DNA of 54,048 bases from a virus. Below the pieces are notes generated by a model that worked only from the letters and a program-made list of their open reading frames with translations, was not told the DNA's origin and searched no databases. The stretch spans positions 1 to 54,048 of the IMG/VR virus record IMGVR_UViG_3300018719_000034. One strand, given 5' to 3'. The translations under genes and the position numbers were made by a program. This document shows positions 1 to 6,972 of the stretch, one piece after another (the stretch's first letter is position 1; every line of letters begins with the position of its first letter).

Positions 1-282
1 ATGATGACACATGTCAAGCGTTCTCTGATCCCGGACGGGCCTCACGCGAATCGGGTGTATTCACCCGACATTCTCCCGCAGCTCCAATCGCTGCTGGCCG
101 CTCTCGCGGACATTGAAGTTGCCCATGCCCGACGCATCGAGGCGCTCAAGAGCAGCCCGATGGACGATCACCGCAAGGCGCAGCTGATCTCCGATCTGCG
201 CCAGAGCCATCGGCAGCAGCGCGCCCGCTATGTCGGAGAACTGACCGCATTGGAGAAGCGGATGGAATCCGCCTGCGGCTGA
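1..282 (+). CDS. Small hypothetical protein, possibly truncated by the window edge
   Basis: An open frame of 93 codons begins with ATG-ATG on the very first bases, so the true start could lie upstream and no ribosome binding site can be judged. The product is hydrophilic and mostly helical. Residues 25-90 are rich in Ala, Arg, Glu and Gln (for example LLAALADIEVAHARRIEAL), as in a short coiled coil. There is no signal peptide, membrane segment or cysteine motif. I do not recognise the family. It lies outside the prophage and has no close neighbour on its strand. Confidence 0.6.
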   Translation: MMTHVKRSLIPDGPHANRVYSPDILPQLQSLLAALADIEVAHARRIEALKSSPMDDHRKAQLISDLRQSHRQQRARYVGELTALEKRMESACG

Positions 283-722
283 GATCGCGGCATTGGGAAG
301 ATTCACCCGATGAAGGTGGGGCGGACGAGCCGGAGAGAAGCCCGCAGCACCCCGCCGGCGACAGAGGGAGCAGGTTCGTTCAAGGAACGGCCTGAGCTTT
401 GCTCCTGTCCATCTCTGACATAGCGCCCTACCGGGCTCTCGTGCCGATCTGCAATCGGCAGACGTCCGGATGCAGCAATGGCGCTTCCTCGATCCGGATC
501 CGCGCGCCTTGCGGTCCGGCCCTCGCATTCGGATCAACGCCGGCAGGCACTCGCCCCCAACCCTGTTATCAGCACCTGATCGCGTCGACGATGGAGTTAA
601 TCCAGGCCGCGTCAATGAATTGGACAGGAGCGCATGCATATCGGCAGCCGCGAGGTGCCCGCTAAGCGCTACGGGCGCTGCATAATAACCTAGAGAGCGG
701 CCATAAGGGTCGCCCCTTCTGT
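283..722. other. Stretch without a convincing gene
   Basis: Several open frames cross this stretch on both strands, but they show arginine/proline/cysteine-rich shadow composition and lack ribosome binding sites. I see no RNA gene, repeat or terminator here. Confidence 0.4.
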
Positions 723-911
723 TTGATGCGGGCAGCCATGGACGAAACTGCGGCCCTGGCACTTTCCCTTGGTGCTGGTTTTATCTCTGCTCCAGGCGTG
801 GCAAACATTCTCAGGAAGGATGGCTCCGCACAAACCAAAAGGCAGAGTCTTGCAGCAGTAGTCACGGGCATCGTCATATGGCTCGTGGTTTACTCTGCGC
901 GAACCAAGTAG
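723..911 (+). CDS. Possible small membrane protein
   Basis: This 62-codon frame encodes a peptide with a hydrophobic stretch near its C-terminus (AAVVTGIVIWLVVYSA, about residues 42-57) and a charged middle, as expected for a single-span membrane protein. An internal Met at codon 6 (position 738) is an alternative start. No good ribosome binding site precedes either Met and I recognise no family, so this may be chance coding. Confidence 0.25.
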   Translation: MMRAAMDETAALALSLGAGFISAPGVANILRKDGSAQTKRQSLAAVVTGIVIWLVVYSARTK

Positions 912-975
912 CCCCAAGGACGAGAAACAGCCTCGCCAGCCGAAGCCGGCAGGGCCAAGGGGTTGAAGAGAGTTG

Positions 976-990
976 CCGCATCTCCTGGGG
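976..990 (+). repeat. Leader motif shared with a second small gene at 9.4 kb
   Basis: CCGCATCTCCTGGGG occurs here and again at 9399-9413. In both places it lies about 20-30 bases upstream of the start of a 41-45 residue paralogous protein, so the leader was duplicated or conserved together with the gene. Confidence 0.6.
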
Positions 991-1011
991 ATGACGACTG
1001 TCTGAGGAAAG

Positions 1012-1149
1012 ATGGGCGGTAAAACGGCGTTCAAGTGGGGCAGTGAGATTACACAGAAGCAGCTCTCCGAAGAAGACCTGCCGGGCTTTGAACGGTGCGG
1101 GGCTATCTATCCTGATTTTACGAAGCAGCGAGACTTCGGCCGTCGATAA
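1012..1149 (+). CDS. 45-residue protein, paralogue of the prophage gene at 9443
   Basis: Read from ATG 1012, preceded by GAGGAAAG, the frame encodes 45 residues. It contains KWGSEITQKQ, then LPGFERCGAIYPDFTK. The protein at 9443-9568 has KWGCEIAQKQ and LPDLLRCGAIYPDLAK, so roughly 20 of 32 aligned residues are identical. The shared core with one invariant Cys, and the shared upstream motif, show it is a genuine conserved small gene and not a chance frame. Function unknown. This copy lies outside the prophage and the other lies inside its cargo region. Confidence 0.6.
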   Translation: MGGKTAFKWGSEITQKQLSEEDLPGFERCGAIYPDFTKQRDFGRR

Positions 1150-1217
1150 AAAATCCGCGGACCCGAGCTAACGGGACACAAATCTTGCGAGAATTTCTGC
1201 GTCGTACAGAGATCATC

Positions 1218-1421
1218 TCACGAGAGGCAAGGCACGTCCTGAGCGATGCCTGATTGCCCCATGCTATCGCCCTGGCAAGGGGAGGCCATGTCGACAGCGA
1301 CCTCTGCAAGACCGCGAAATACTTCCTTCACGTCTTCGGGGGCCTGATCCCAGGTCTGCTCATCGTTATCGACGCCGTAGAACGCTCGAGCGACACGCTC
1401 GATTTGCTGGCTCTGTCCCAT
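1218..1421 (-). CDS. Small acidic hypothetical protein
   Basis: A 67-codon frame on the minus strand starts at 1421 with a good ribosome binding site (TTTGAGGCAAA before ATG). The N-terminal two thirds read like a real soluble helical protein (IERVARAFYGVDND, then APEDVKEVFRGLAEVAVDMA). This pattern is common in small phage or plasmid-borne hypotheticals of Alphaproteobacteria, where a 'xVARAxxxxD' helix is followed by 'PxxVKxxFRxLAxxA'. Function unknown. It overlaps a plus-strand frame that looks like its shadow. Confidence 0.5.
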   Translation of the reverse strand: MGQSQQIERVARAFYGVDNDEQTWDQAPEDVKEVFRGLAEVAVDMASPCQGDSMGQSGIAQDVPCLS

Positions 1422-1546
1422 TTTGCCTCAAATCTGCTCTTCTGGGGATAAACGCCCATCCGGCCAGTTTTATTCCCTATGACCGATGGCCTAGGCCATA
1501 TGTTCTATTCGGAGGAGATCCGCTGCATGTGCAGGCAACCGAGAAT

Positions 1547-1598
1547 ACACCCTGCACCCCGAAAGCCGGGAGGGTGTCTTGTCCAAGCAATGTGCCGC
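1547..1598 (+). repeat. Hairpin plus 18-base motif, partner of 9354-9402
   Basis: A strong stem-loop (ACACCCT pairing with AGGGTGT, with an inner CCCCG/CGGG stem) is followed by GTCCAAGCAATGTGCCGC at 1581-1598. The same motif with two changes (GTCCAAGCGATGTACCGC) follows a CCCCGC/GCGGGG hairpin at 9385-9402. The rest of 1422-1735 holds nothing else I can support apart from the start region of the next gene. Confidence 0.45.
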
Positions 1599-1735
1599 GA
1601 AGTAAATCAAAGGCATGAGACCTTCTTCCTTTGAATCCTCGCGGGGCGCTCGCCCTGTTGTCTTTCCCTTCGTTGCAAATGCCGCAACCAGTGAATAGAA
1701 TCGAATTCCGTCTATCCGATCAAACCTAGGTAATT

Positions 1736-3178
1736 ATGCGAAACCGGCTTGCGCTTCTTAAGATCGTCCTTGCTCTAGCCTGCCTTAATACTGAACTGAG
1801 CGCAAAAGCAGCCGCGCCTGCTCTGAAACAGGACTTCGGCGCAGGAGCCGTGGGCTTGCCCCCGCTTCCACAGCCAAGAACGACGGCGTACCAGTTCTAT
1901 CGCCTGGAATTCCTTCCCGATGGCTATCCCGGTCGTCTGCTGAAAAATGGAAAGACTGTCCCTCACCCGATCTATGGGACCTATGTGATTCGGGATTACA
2001 TCGGGCTCTATACGAAGACTGACGATAGAAGGTATCTCGATGCGGCTAAACGGGTCGCGGATGCCACTATCACTCGGATGGACAGCATCGACGGATTTGA
2101 TGCTCTGGCATACTACTACGACCCTAACAACGGTCTCACTAATCTCCCTAGGCGGTTCTATTCGGGACTGACCCAGGCCCGCTATCTCGCCGCCTTCCAA
2201 ATGCTCTACGAAGCTAGCCGGGAGGAAAAATATAGAGTCGTAGCGCGCAAGATATTCAATAGCCTGAAAGTTCCCTCGCCCCAAGGCGGCGTGCTGGTTG
2301 AGTCGAGTTATGGGACAACCCTCGAGGAGTTCCCCCATGAGATCCCCACATACGTTTTGAACGGATGGACCACGATAATTCTAGAGCTGGTGCGGTACGA
2401 GAAGGCTACACAGGACCCAGAAGCGGCACGACTCATCCAAGACAATCTCTCGACGCTGGAGAAACTGCTACCGAGGTACGATTATCCAGAGCTGTTTCTT
2501 TCACGCTACCAACTTACAGGATCAGCGCGCCTGAAGTTCGTATTCCATCAACCGAACATGTGCAAAATCACGGCGTTTGGGACCTATGTTGATGGAATTC
2601 GATATTCCGCCAGTTCAGGAAGTACGAGCAGGTGGGACAACCATGTTGTCCCCGAGAAGACGGATCAGGATGGATATCCGACGAGCAGCGAAATCCTTGT
2701 CAATGGCGTCTTCAGCGCGATCAACGACAGGCAGCGTTACGACTTCAGCGCTGACTGCAAAGATGCCGCAAAGGTACAGACCTACATCGGCGTCAGCAAG
2801 TACGACGTCTTCCATTCAAGCGTCTTGCCCGAACAGTGGGTGAAAATCGATGAGAGACACCTCCCGAAGGGGGCAAGCACCTCAACCGTTGAACCAGAGA
2901 ACGAGCCGTTCAAGCTGGTCGCCTACCCCACCAACTTCTACAAGAACATTGGCGGAAAACGTTATAATGTTTACCATTGGTTGCACATCACAAATCTCGA
3001 CCGGTTAGCGAACGAGACGGGCAGCGAAATTCTTCGCACATGGTCCGGCAGATGGCACGACTATACGCGGGAGTGGGCAAAATCCGCTATCATCGCTCAG
3101 CCGAATGTGTCCTTCGAGTGCTATCCGGGACCGTGTACAACCGGCGTTTCCGATAAGCCGGACGAGGGCGAAGATTAG
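1736..3178 (+). CDS. Secreted D-glucuronyl C5-epimerase-like protein
   Basis: The 480-residue product begins with an export signal (MRNRLALLKIVLALACLN, cleavage likely near AKA). It resembles the C-terminal domain of heparosan/D-glucuronyl C5-epimerases (GLCE family): an alpha/alpha toroid with the sequence block YSGLTQARYLAAFQMLYEAS (about residues 141-160), a Gly-Gly turn near 185, and EEFPHEIPTYVLNGW (about 197-211). Characterised members flip the C5 configuration of uronic acids in polysaccharides; here the substrate is unknown and the role in the envelope or capsule is inferred. The start is supported by AGGTAATT just upstream. Base composition is lower in GC than its neighbours, suggesting transfer. 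It stands alone. Confidence 0.7.
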   Translation: MRNRLALLKIVLALACLNTELSAKAAAPALKQDFGAGAVGLPPLPQPRTTAYQFYRLEFLPDGYPGRLLKNGKTVPHPIYGTYVIRDYIGLYTKTDDRRYLDAAKRVADATITRMDSIDGFDALAYYYDPNNGLTNLPRRFYSGLTQARYLAAFQMLYEASREEKYRVVARKIFNSLKVPSPQGGVLVESSYGTTLEEFPHEIPTYVLNGWTTIILELVRYEKATQDPEAARLIQDNLSTLEKLLPRYDYPELFLSRYQLTGSARLKFVFHQPNMCKITAFGTYVDGIRYSASSGSTSRWDNHVVPEKTDQDGYPTSSEILVNGVFSAINDRQRYDFSADCKDAAKVQTYIGVSKYDVFHSSVLPEQWVKIDERHLPKGASTSTVEPENEPFKLVAYPTNFYKNIGGKRYNVYHWLHITNLDRLANETGSEILRTWSGRWHDYTREWAKSAIIAQPNVSFECYPGPCTTGVSDKPDEGED

Positions 3179-3253
3179 GCCCCTTCACAAAGCCATCATG
3201 GACGCTCTGAGGCGATTTGATGGGGCGAAGCCGCCTGGTTCCCAGACCGGTGA

Positions 3254-3606
3254 GTGATGACCACGCGAAGCAGGGGGACATCCATGCCCCACACCCGCTT
3301 TACGAAGGAGTTTCGGATGAGGCTGTGCGGCTTGCTCCGACGAGCGGCCGCAGCCGGCGTGAGGTCGCCGCGGATCTCGGCATCGGCCTGTCGCCCCTGC
3401 GCCCCTGGCTCGACTGCCGCCTCGAGCGCAAGATCGGCGCCCGAGGAGCGCCGAAATCCGAGCTCGTCTGGCGCGCCGTCTTCCAAACGCGCGCCGAGGT
3501 CATGACGGCGATCGGCCGTTGCATCGACGGCTTCGATAGCTCTGTCCGGCGTCCTTCGACGCTCGACTACGTCAGTCCGGTTCAGTTCGAAAGGCTGACC
3601 GGATAG
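3254..3606 (+). pseudogene. IS3-family transposase remnant (OrfA-OrfB fusion by deletion)
   Basis: The first frame (from 3287) begins MPHTRFTKEF as in IS3-type OrfA. The frame then shifts, and the neighbouring frame continues SDEAVRLAPTSGRSRREVAADLGIGLSPLRPW, the rest of the OrfA helix-turn-helix. It then jumps directly to VFQTRAEVMTAIGRCIDGFDSSVRRPSTLDYVSPVQFE, the C-terminal end of OrfB. The whole DDE catalytic core between them is missing, so it cannot transpose. I could not identify the terminal inverted repeats. Confidence 0.7.
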
Positions 3607-3664
3607 ATCCAAAGCCGCTCTCCACCAACCCGAAGCAAGTCCACCAGACGCCAATCTCTCGGCT

Positions 3665-4210
3665 TTGGCCCGGGTTCTGTCCTGGGGGCTAGATCGCGGC
3701 CTCGTGGACGACAATCCGCTGTCGATCTTCGCGCTAGCTTGTTCATCCAACCGGGCGGAGCAGATCTGGCTCCCCGAGCACGTGAAGGCCTTCAATGAGG
3801 CGACGCCTGAGGAAATGAAGGTGGCGCTCGCCCCACGATCATACGGGGACAGCGCCAGGGAGACGTTCTGGTCCTGCCCTGGTCCGCCTATGACGGTAAC
3901 GCCATCAGCTTGCGTCAGGGCAAGATGCGCCGGCACGCTTGATCCCGTGCGCCTCGGCGCTGAAGGAGACGCTAGACAGCCTTCCCTGTCGAGCCATCCA
4001 GATCCTCACTCGGACAGACAGCGCAACGGTATCCGAGATTGCGACCATCACCGACCACACCCAGGCTCATGCACAGAAGATTTTGGATCGCAATTTGGCC
4101 CGGACTCGCACTCTGGCAGAATCAGCCATTGCGAAATTGGGCGAGCACCATAGGAATAAACAGGCGCATAGTTTGCAAACTATTCTGCAAACCGAAACTT
4201 GCAGAGGTCG
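3665..4210 (+). pseudogene. Decayed tyrosine recombinase (integrase) beside tRNA-Pro
   Basis: Three frames together read as an integrase. Frame 2 from 3665 gives ARVLSWGLDRGLVDDNPL and RAEQIWLPEHVKAFNEATPEEMKVALA. Frame 1 from 3847 gives GQRQGDVLVLPWSAYDGNAISLRQGK. Frame 3 from 3939 gives IPCASALKETLDSLP and, after a deletion, VSEIATITDHTQAHAQKILDRNLARTRTLAESAIAKL. At least two frameshifts are present and the H-x-x-R catalytic segment is lost. Its C-terminal end lies about 30 bases from the 3' end of the tRNA-Pro gene, the usual arrangement for an element inserted at a tRNA. It is therefore a relic of an older element, distinct from the intact integrase at 52930. Confidence 0.8.
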
Positions 4211-4241
4211 GCGAAGATCCCAAAAACCTCAAGGAATTCAA

Positions 4242-4319
4242 TGGTCGGAGCGGCGGGATTTGAACCCACGACCCCTAGTCCCCCAGACTAGTGCGCTAAC
4301 CGGGCTGCGCTACGCTCCG
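4242..4319 (-). tRNA. tRNA-Pro (anticodon GGG), CCA encoded
   Basis: The minus-strand sequence folds as a full cloverleaf. The acceptor stem CGGAGCG pairs with CGCTCCG, the discriminator A is followed by encoded CCA (TGGT on the plus strand at 4242-4245), and the T arm contains GGTTCAAATCC. The anticodon stem CTAGT/ACTAG encloses CTGGGGG, giving anticodon GGG. The 3' end points left toward the integrase relic; the 5' end faces the prophage. Confidence 0.95.
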
Positions 4320-4449
4320 ACTGCCGAAAGGCTTGGATCGTCTAGCTATTTTGCCTTGGCGACGCAACCCCTAAAATTCACGTTCGGAACAGAAAGGAAC
4401 CGAACGGCACAGTTCGGGACGCAAATCCCCGAAAAAGTCCCGAACCGCT

Positions 4450-4464
4450 GTTCTGGGCTTGTTC
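4450..4464 (+). promoter_or_regulatory. Predicted LexA (SOS) box upstream of the left-end operon
   Basis: GTTC-TGGGCTT-GTTC matches exactly the alphaproteobacterial LexA target GTTC-N7-GTTC. It lies 30 bases upstream of the ATG at 4495. An imperfect palindrome, GTTCGGGAC with GTCCCGAAC (about 4411-4445), lies just upstream. Confidence 0.55.
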
Positions 4465-4494
4465 CCGCCCCTCTCTCTATCGGGAGGATGTGAG

Positions 4495-4968
4495 ATGAGG
4501 CGGTACGCTGAAGACACGTCCGTCTCGACGGACAAGAGCATTGCTGAGATCCGCAATACGGTTCGACGCTACGGTGCGTCCGAGTTCATGCATGCCGAGG
4601 GCGACACCCAGGCTGTTATCATGTTCTCGATGCACGACCGGCGTGTGATGTTCCGGGTCAACATGCCCGATCCGAAGGCCAAGCAGTTCACCCATACGCC
4701 GGAACAGCGGAAGTTGCGTTCGGCCGCTGCGGCCCAGGCAGCATGGGAACAGGCCTGCCGGGCCCGGTGGCGCTCCTTGGCTCTCGTAGTCAAGGCTAAG
4801 CTGGAGGCGGTCGCCTTGGGTATCACCGAGTTTGAAACTGAGTTCCTCGGCAACATCGTCATGCCCGGCACGAGTTGCACCGTGGGCGAGTTCGTGAAGG
4901 AGGACCTGCGGCTTGCCTATGAGGTCGGGCATACCGTTCCGCTCCTTCCCCATGGAGGCCGAGCATGA
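4495..4968 (+). CDS. Conserved phage protein of unknown function (RYAE/YGA type)
   Basis: ATG 4495 is preceded by GGGAGGATGTGAG and fits better than the upstream in-frame ATG at 4459, which overlaps the LexA box. The 157-residue product starts MRRYAEDTSVSTDKSIAEIRNTVRRYGASEF, followed by a beta segment (AVIMFSMHDRRVMFRVNMPDP) and a helical C-terminus. This is the layout of a small phage protein I know only as hypothetical. It is the first gene of a plus-strand operon (4495-5510) at the left end of the prophage, next to a Lar-like gene, and probably under LexA control. A 17-codon frame (4965-5018) overlaps its stop codon. Confidence 0.8.
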   Translation: MRRYAEDTSVSTDKSIAEIRNTVRRYGASEFMHAEGDTQAVIMFSMHDRRVMFRVNMPDPKAKQFTHTPEQRKLRSAAAAQAAWEQACRARWRSLALVVKAKLEAVALGITEFETEFLGNIVMPGTSCTVGEFVKEDLRLAYEVGHTVPLLPHGGRA

Positions 4969-5010
4969 GCAAGTCCCTTCCCGCCCCTCTCACGGCTTGG
5001 AGGGCGGGGG

Positions 5011-5340
5011 ATGAGTGAAGCCCTGAAGCCCTGCCCCTTCTGCGGAGGGAAAGCCGAGTTTGAGCGCAAGGGGACTGCCCGTTACTCAACCATCATCAGC
5101 TGTACCAACTGTGGCGCGAGGCTGGAGACGGGAGCGGAGTGGGCCCATGAGCGTGAATGGAACGAGCGCGCCTGCGACAAGGGCCTAGAACAAGTCGCTG
5201 CGGGTCTCGTCATGCTGCAAAGGGCAGTTCAGGAGGGAGATCCTCACAGGGAACTTCTTGTGCGGGTCTCGGACCTCATCAAGGAAGTCGCCGCCCTCTC
5301 CACCCCTCTGTCCTGCCTTGCTCTGGGAGGGGAGGAATGA
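5011..5340 (+). CDS. Lar-like restriction-alleviation zinc ribbon protein
   Basis: Residues 5-58 show the Lar signature: LKPCPFCGGKAEFERKGT, then ISCTNCGARL and a WNERA motif, with the four cysteines arranged CxxC...CxxC for one zinc. Lar of the Rac prophage modulates type I restriction-modification; here that role is inferred from the domain only. The extra C-terminal half (about residues 60-109) is a helical extension rich in Leu and Glu. The stop codon overlaps the next start as ATGA. A second Lar-like protein is encoded at 47225. Confidence 0.75.
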   Translation: MSEALKPCPFCGGKAEFERKGTARYSTIISCTNCGARLETGAEWAHEREWNERACDKGLEQVAAGLVMLQRAVQEGDPHRELLVRVSDLIKEVAALSTPLSCLALGGEE

Positions 5341-5510
5341 GTGAGCCTATCGCGTGGGAAAGCACCACGGTTGTGTTCAAGCGGTTTCTCACCGAGACAC
5401 AGTATCAGCGGCTCCGACCCTCATACCGCCGATGGTATCGACCATATCGATGCGCCTGCTGCACCGCCCTCACCTCTCCCCTTGCTCTGGATGGGAGGGA
5501 GGGCGAATGA
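5337..5510 (+). CDS. 57-residue conserved phage protein
   Basis: ATG 5337 overlaps the preceding stop as ATGA, with GGGGAGGA directly upstream, so translation is coupled. The product (MSEPIAWESTTVVFKRFLTE, then RLRPSYRRWYRPYRCACC) is basic and aromatic with a C-terminal CxCC cluster. It resembles short phage hypotheticals that carry a 'FRRWYRPYxCxxC' motif. Function unknown. Confidence 0.65.
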   Translation: MSEPIAWESTTVVFKRFLTETQYQRLRPSYRRWYRPYRCACCTALTSPLALDGREGE

Positions 5511-5601
5511 CCGGGATTTGAAGGAAGATAGCCCTACGTAGAAAGGCACCCCCGATGAGATGCGGGAGCGTATGAGCCAGTTTGCCCCCTTGAGTTTAAG
5601 C

Positions 5602-5630
5602 AAAAGGGCGACCAAAGCCGCCCTTCTTTT
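5602..5630. terminator. Bidirectional Rho-independent terminator
   Basis: AAGGGCG (5604-5610) pairs with CGCCCTT (5619-5625). The stem is followed by CTTTT on the plus strand and by TTTTG on the minus strand. It can end both the left-end plus operon and the toxin-antitoxin operon from the right. Confidence 0.75.
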
Positions 5631-5642
5631 CTCGTTCGGAAA

Positions 5643-5969
5643 TTATCCGTAAGCAGCCATTCTCTCTTCAGGCTCATCGCCAATCGAGAGAGCCCTCCGC
5701 ACAACATCGGGCTCTTTATCGATAATGGAAAGAAGCACACGGGCTGGTCCCTCGGGGCGGCGATCCCCCTGCTCCCAATGACGCACTGCAGCTAGGCTGA
5801 ACCCAAAGCGAACGGCAAACTCACGCTGGGTCAGATCGAGCTTTCTACGAATAGCTCGCACATCGACGCTGTCGGGGACGCATACGCTGCGTTCCCGTAC
5901 GTTGGTCGCTTCTCCCCGGGCATGCGCAAGCGCCTCCTGTAGCCCAGCGATGATCTTGCGACCGCTCAT
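5643..5969 (-). CDS. HigA/NadS-type antitoxin (HTH)
   Basis: The 108-residue product has a Cro/CI-type helix-turn-helix at about residues 38-72 (VRAIRRKLDLTQREFAVRFGFSLAAVRHWEQGDRRPEGPAR), the layout of antitoxins paired with RelE/HigB toxins. The start at 5969 has an almost perfect ribosome binding site, AGGAGGTGAG. It lies 45 bases downstream of the toxin gene, the toxin-first order typical of higBA. It is expected to neutralise the toxin and repress the shared promoter. Confidence 0.85.
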   Translation of the reverse strand: MSGRKIIAGLQEALAHARGEATNVRERSVCVPDSVDVRAIRRKLDLTQREFAVRFGFSLAAVRHWEQGDRRPEGPARVLLSIIDKEPDVVRRALSIGDEPEERMAAYG

Positions 5970-6014
5970 GACTCACCTCCTGTGTGACCTTCTTACTTTC
6001 TTACTTTTTACTCT

Positions 6015-6401
6015 TTACGCGCCTTTTCCGGTAACCAACCGGAGGGTGACCTTCAATTTCTCACGCACAATCTCATCAACGAGATCGCGCATGAGGCGTT
6101 TCTCCTTAGCGGTGAGATCAAGCTTCTCACCTTTTGCGTAAACCGCCAGGATGTAGACGGGCATGTTGAGATCTCTGAAGTAGTAGATCACACGTGCTCC
6201 GCCGCGCTTACCTTGGCCTCTCGCCGGCCATCGAAGTTTTCGAATGCCGCCAGTATCCGGGATGACCTTGCCAGACTCGGGGTAAACCGCGAGATGGTTG
6301 ATCAACTCTTCATATTCTTCCTGCGTGAAGACTGCATTTGCATCACGAATGCTGGCTTCAAGCTCTGCGATAGTTATGTTGTAGTTACACGCATTGAACA
6401 T
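6015..6401 (-). CDS. RelE/HigB-type toxin
   Basis: From ATG 6401 the product is 128 residues. It carries the conserved run of this RelE branch: YEELINHLAVYPESGKVIP, GGIRKLRWPARGQGKRGGAR, VIYYFRDLNMPVYILAVYAKGEK and a C-terminal LTAKEKRLMRDLVDEI. These toxins are ribosome-dependent mRNA endonucleases. The open frame extends to 6512, but the extra 37 codons run toward the promoter repeats and do not look like this family. The ribosome binding site (AGAGCAAG) is weak. The antitoxin gene follows in the same operon. Confidence 0.85.
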   Translation of the reverse strand: MFNACNYNITIAELEASIRDANAVFTQEEYEELINHLAVYPESGKVIPDTGGIRKLRWPARGQGKRGGARVIYYFRDLNMPVYILAVYAKGEKLDLTAKEKRLMRDLVDEIVREKLKVTLRLVTGKGA

Positions 6402-6488
6402 TTTTCTTGCTCTGCGAAGGTTGTCGGGTGCCGCCCCCAGCCCTCCTTCTGGTCCCAGTCCAACCGCAGGCAGCAATGTGTCACTACT

Positions 6489-6533
6489 CCATTGGAATAC
6501 CGAAAGCAACAAGAAAATGCGCCATTGGAATAC
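6489..6533. promoter_or_regulatory. Perfect 12-bp direct repeat, probable operator of the toxin-antitoxin operon
   Basis: CCATTGGAATAC occurs at 6489-6500 and 6522-6533, exactly 33 bp (about three helical turns) apart. It lies between the divergent toxin gene (start 6401) and the gene at 6584. Two same-face sites are what a dimeric HTH antitoxin could use for autoregulation; the actual binding protein is inferred. Confidence 0.6.
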
Positions 6534-6583
6534 TTGTTCCAGGTTAAAGCTAAGTTAACGTCGCCCTGATACCCCCCCTCCTT

Positions 6584-6850
6584 ATGACCTACTCCCGCGA
6601 CACCACCGCCCTCTCTGAACTCACCGACCAGCCCGTCAACACCTGGTCTGAGGAATGGCGGATAGAGACTGAAGCCCGTGCCATCCTGAAGATGTCCAAG
6701 GACGAGCGGGACGCCTTCTTCAACGGGAGGAAGGATGCGGACGGGAAGACCATCGACCGGGGCGTAGTCGCCATTCGGGGCCTCACGTCTGCCGAGCAGA
6801 TCAAGGCGACCGTGGAGCGGCTGCAGGCCGCACATGCCCAGCGCTCATAA
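6584..6850 (+). CDS. Small conserved phage protein (SEEWRxExEAR type)
   Basis: The 88-residue product begins MTYSRDTTALSELTDQPVNTWSEEWRIETEARAILKM and continues with a charged helical region (DERDAFFNGRKDADGKTIDRG) and an LTSAEQIKATVERLQAA tail. Short phage proteins with the same 'Lxxxxdxpv...SExWRxexEaR' opening occur in Rhizobiales, without known function. There is no purine-rich ribosome binding site: the bases before the ATG are CCCCCCTCCTT, which is unusual. A terminator follows at 6948. Confidence 0.7.
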   Translation: MTYSRDTTALSELTDQPVNTWSEEWRIETEARAILKMSKDERDAFFNGRKDADGKTIDRGVVAIRGLTSAEQIKATVERLQAAHAQRS

Positions 6851-6947
6851 TCAACGGGTTGGTCGACTATCCGACTGATCATGCGGGCTATCTAGCGTAA
6901 ACCTACTTCAACGGCCCTTTATCTGCCCCTACGGCCGTTCCCTTGAG

Positions 6948-6972
6948 AGCGCCATCGTGGCGCTTTTCTTTT
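6948..6972 (+). terminator. Rho-independent terminator
   Basis: AGCGCCA-TCG-TGGCGCT followed by TTTCTTTT ends the gene at 6584-6850. It is convergent with the end of umuC, which stops at 6971. The preceding bases TGCCCCTACGG also occur before the terminator at 9651. Confidence 0.8.

Noticed and set aside
61-762. Large minus-strand ORF of 233 codons at the left edge
   Set aside because: Arg/Ser/Pro-rich shadow composition, no ribosome binding site, and it overlaps the more plausible gene at 1-282.
3196-3936. Minus-strand ORF covering the IS3 and integrase relics
   Set aside because: The plus strand shows clear transposase and integrase homology in pieces; the minus frame is its shadow.
4380-4396. 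GAAC repeats near 4387 as another LexA box
   Set aside because: The spacing is six, not seven, bases, so it does not match GTTC-N7-GTTC.
6402-6512. Extended N-terminus of the RelE-like toxin
   Set aside because: The extra codons do not match the family and enter the operator region; Met at 6401 gives the usual length.
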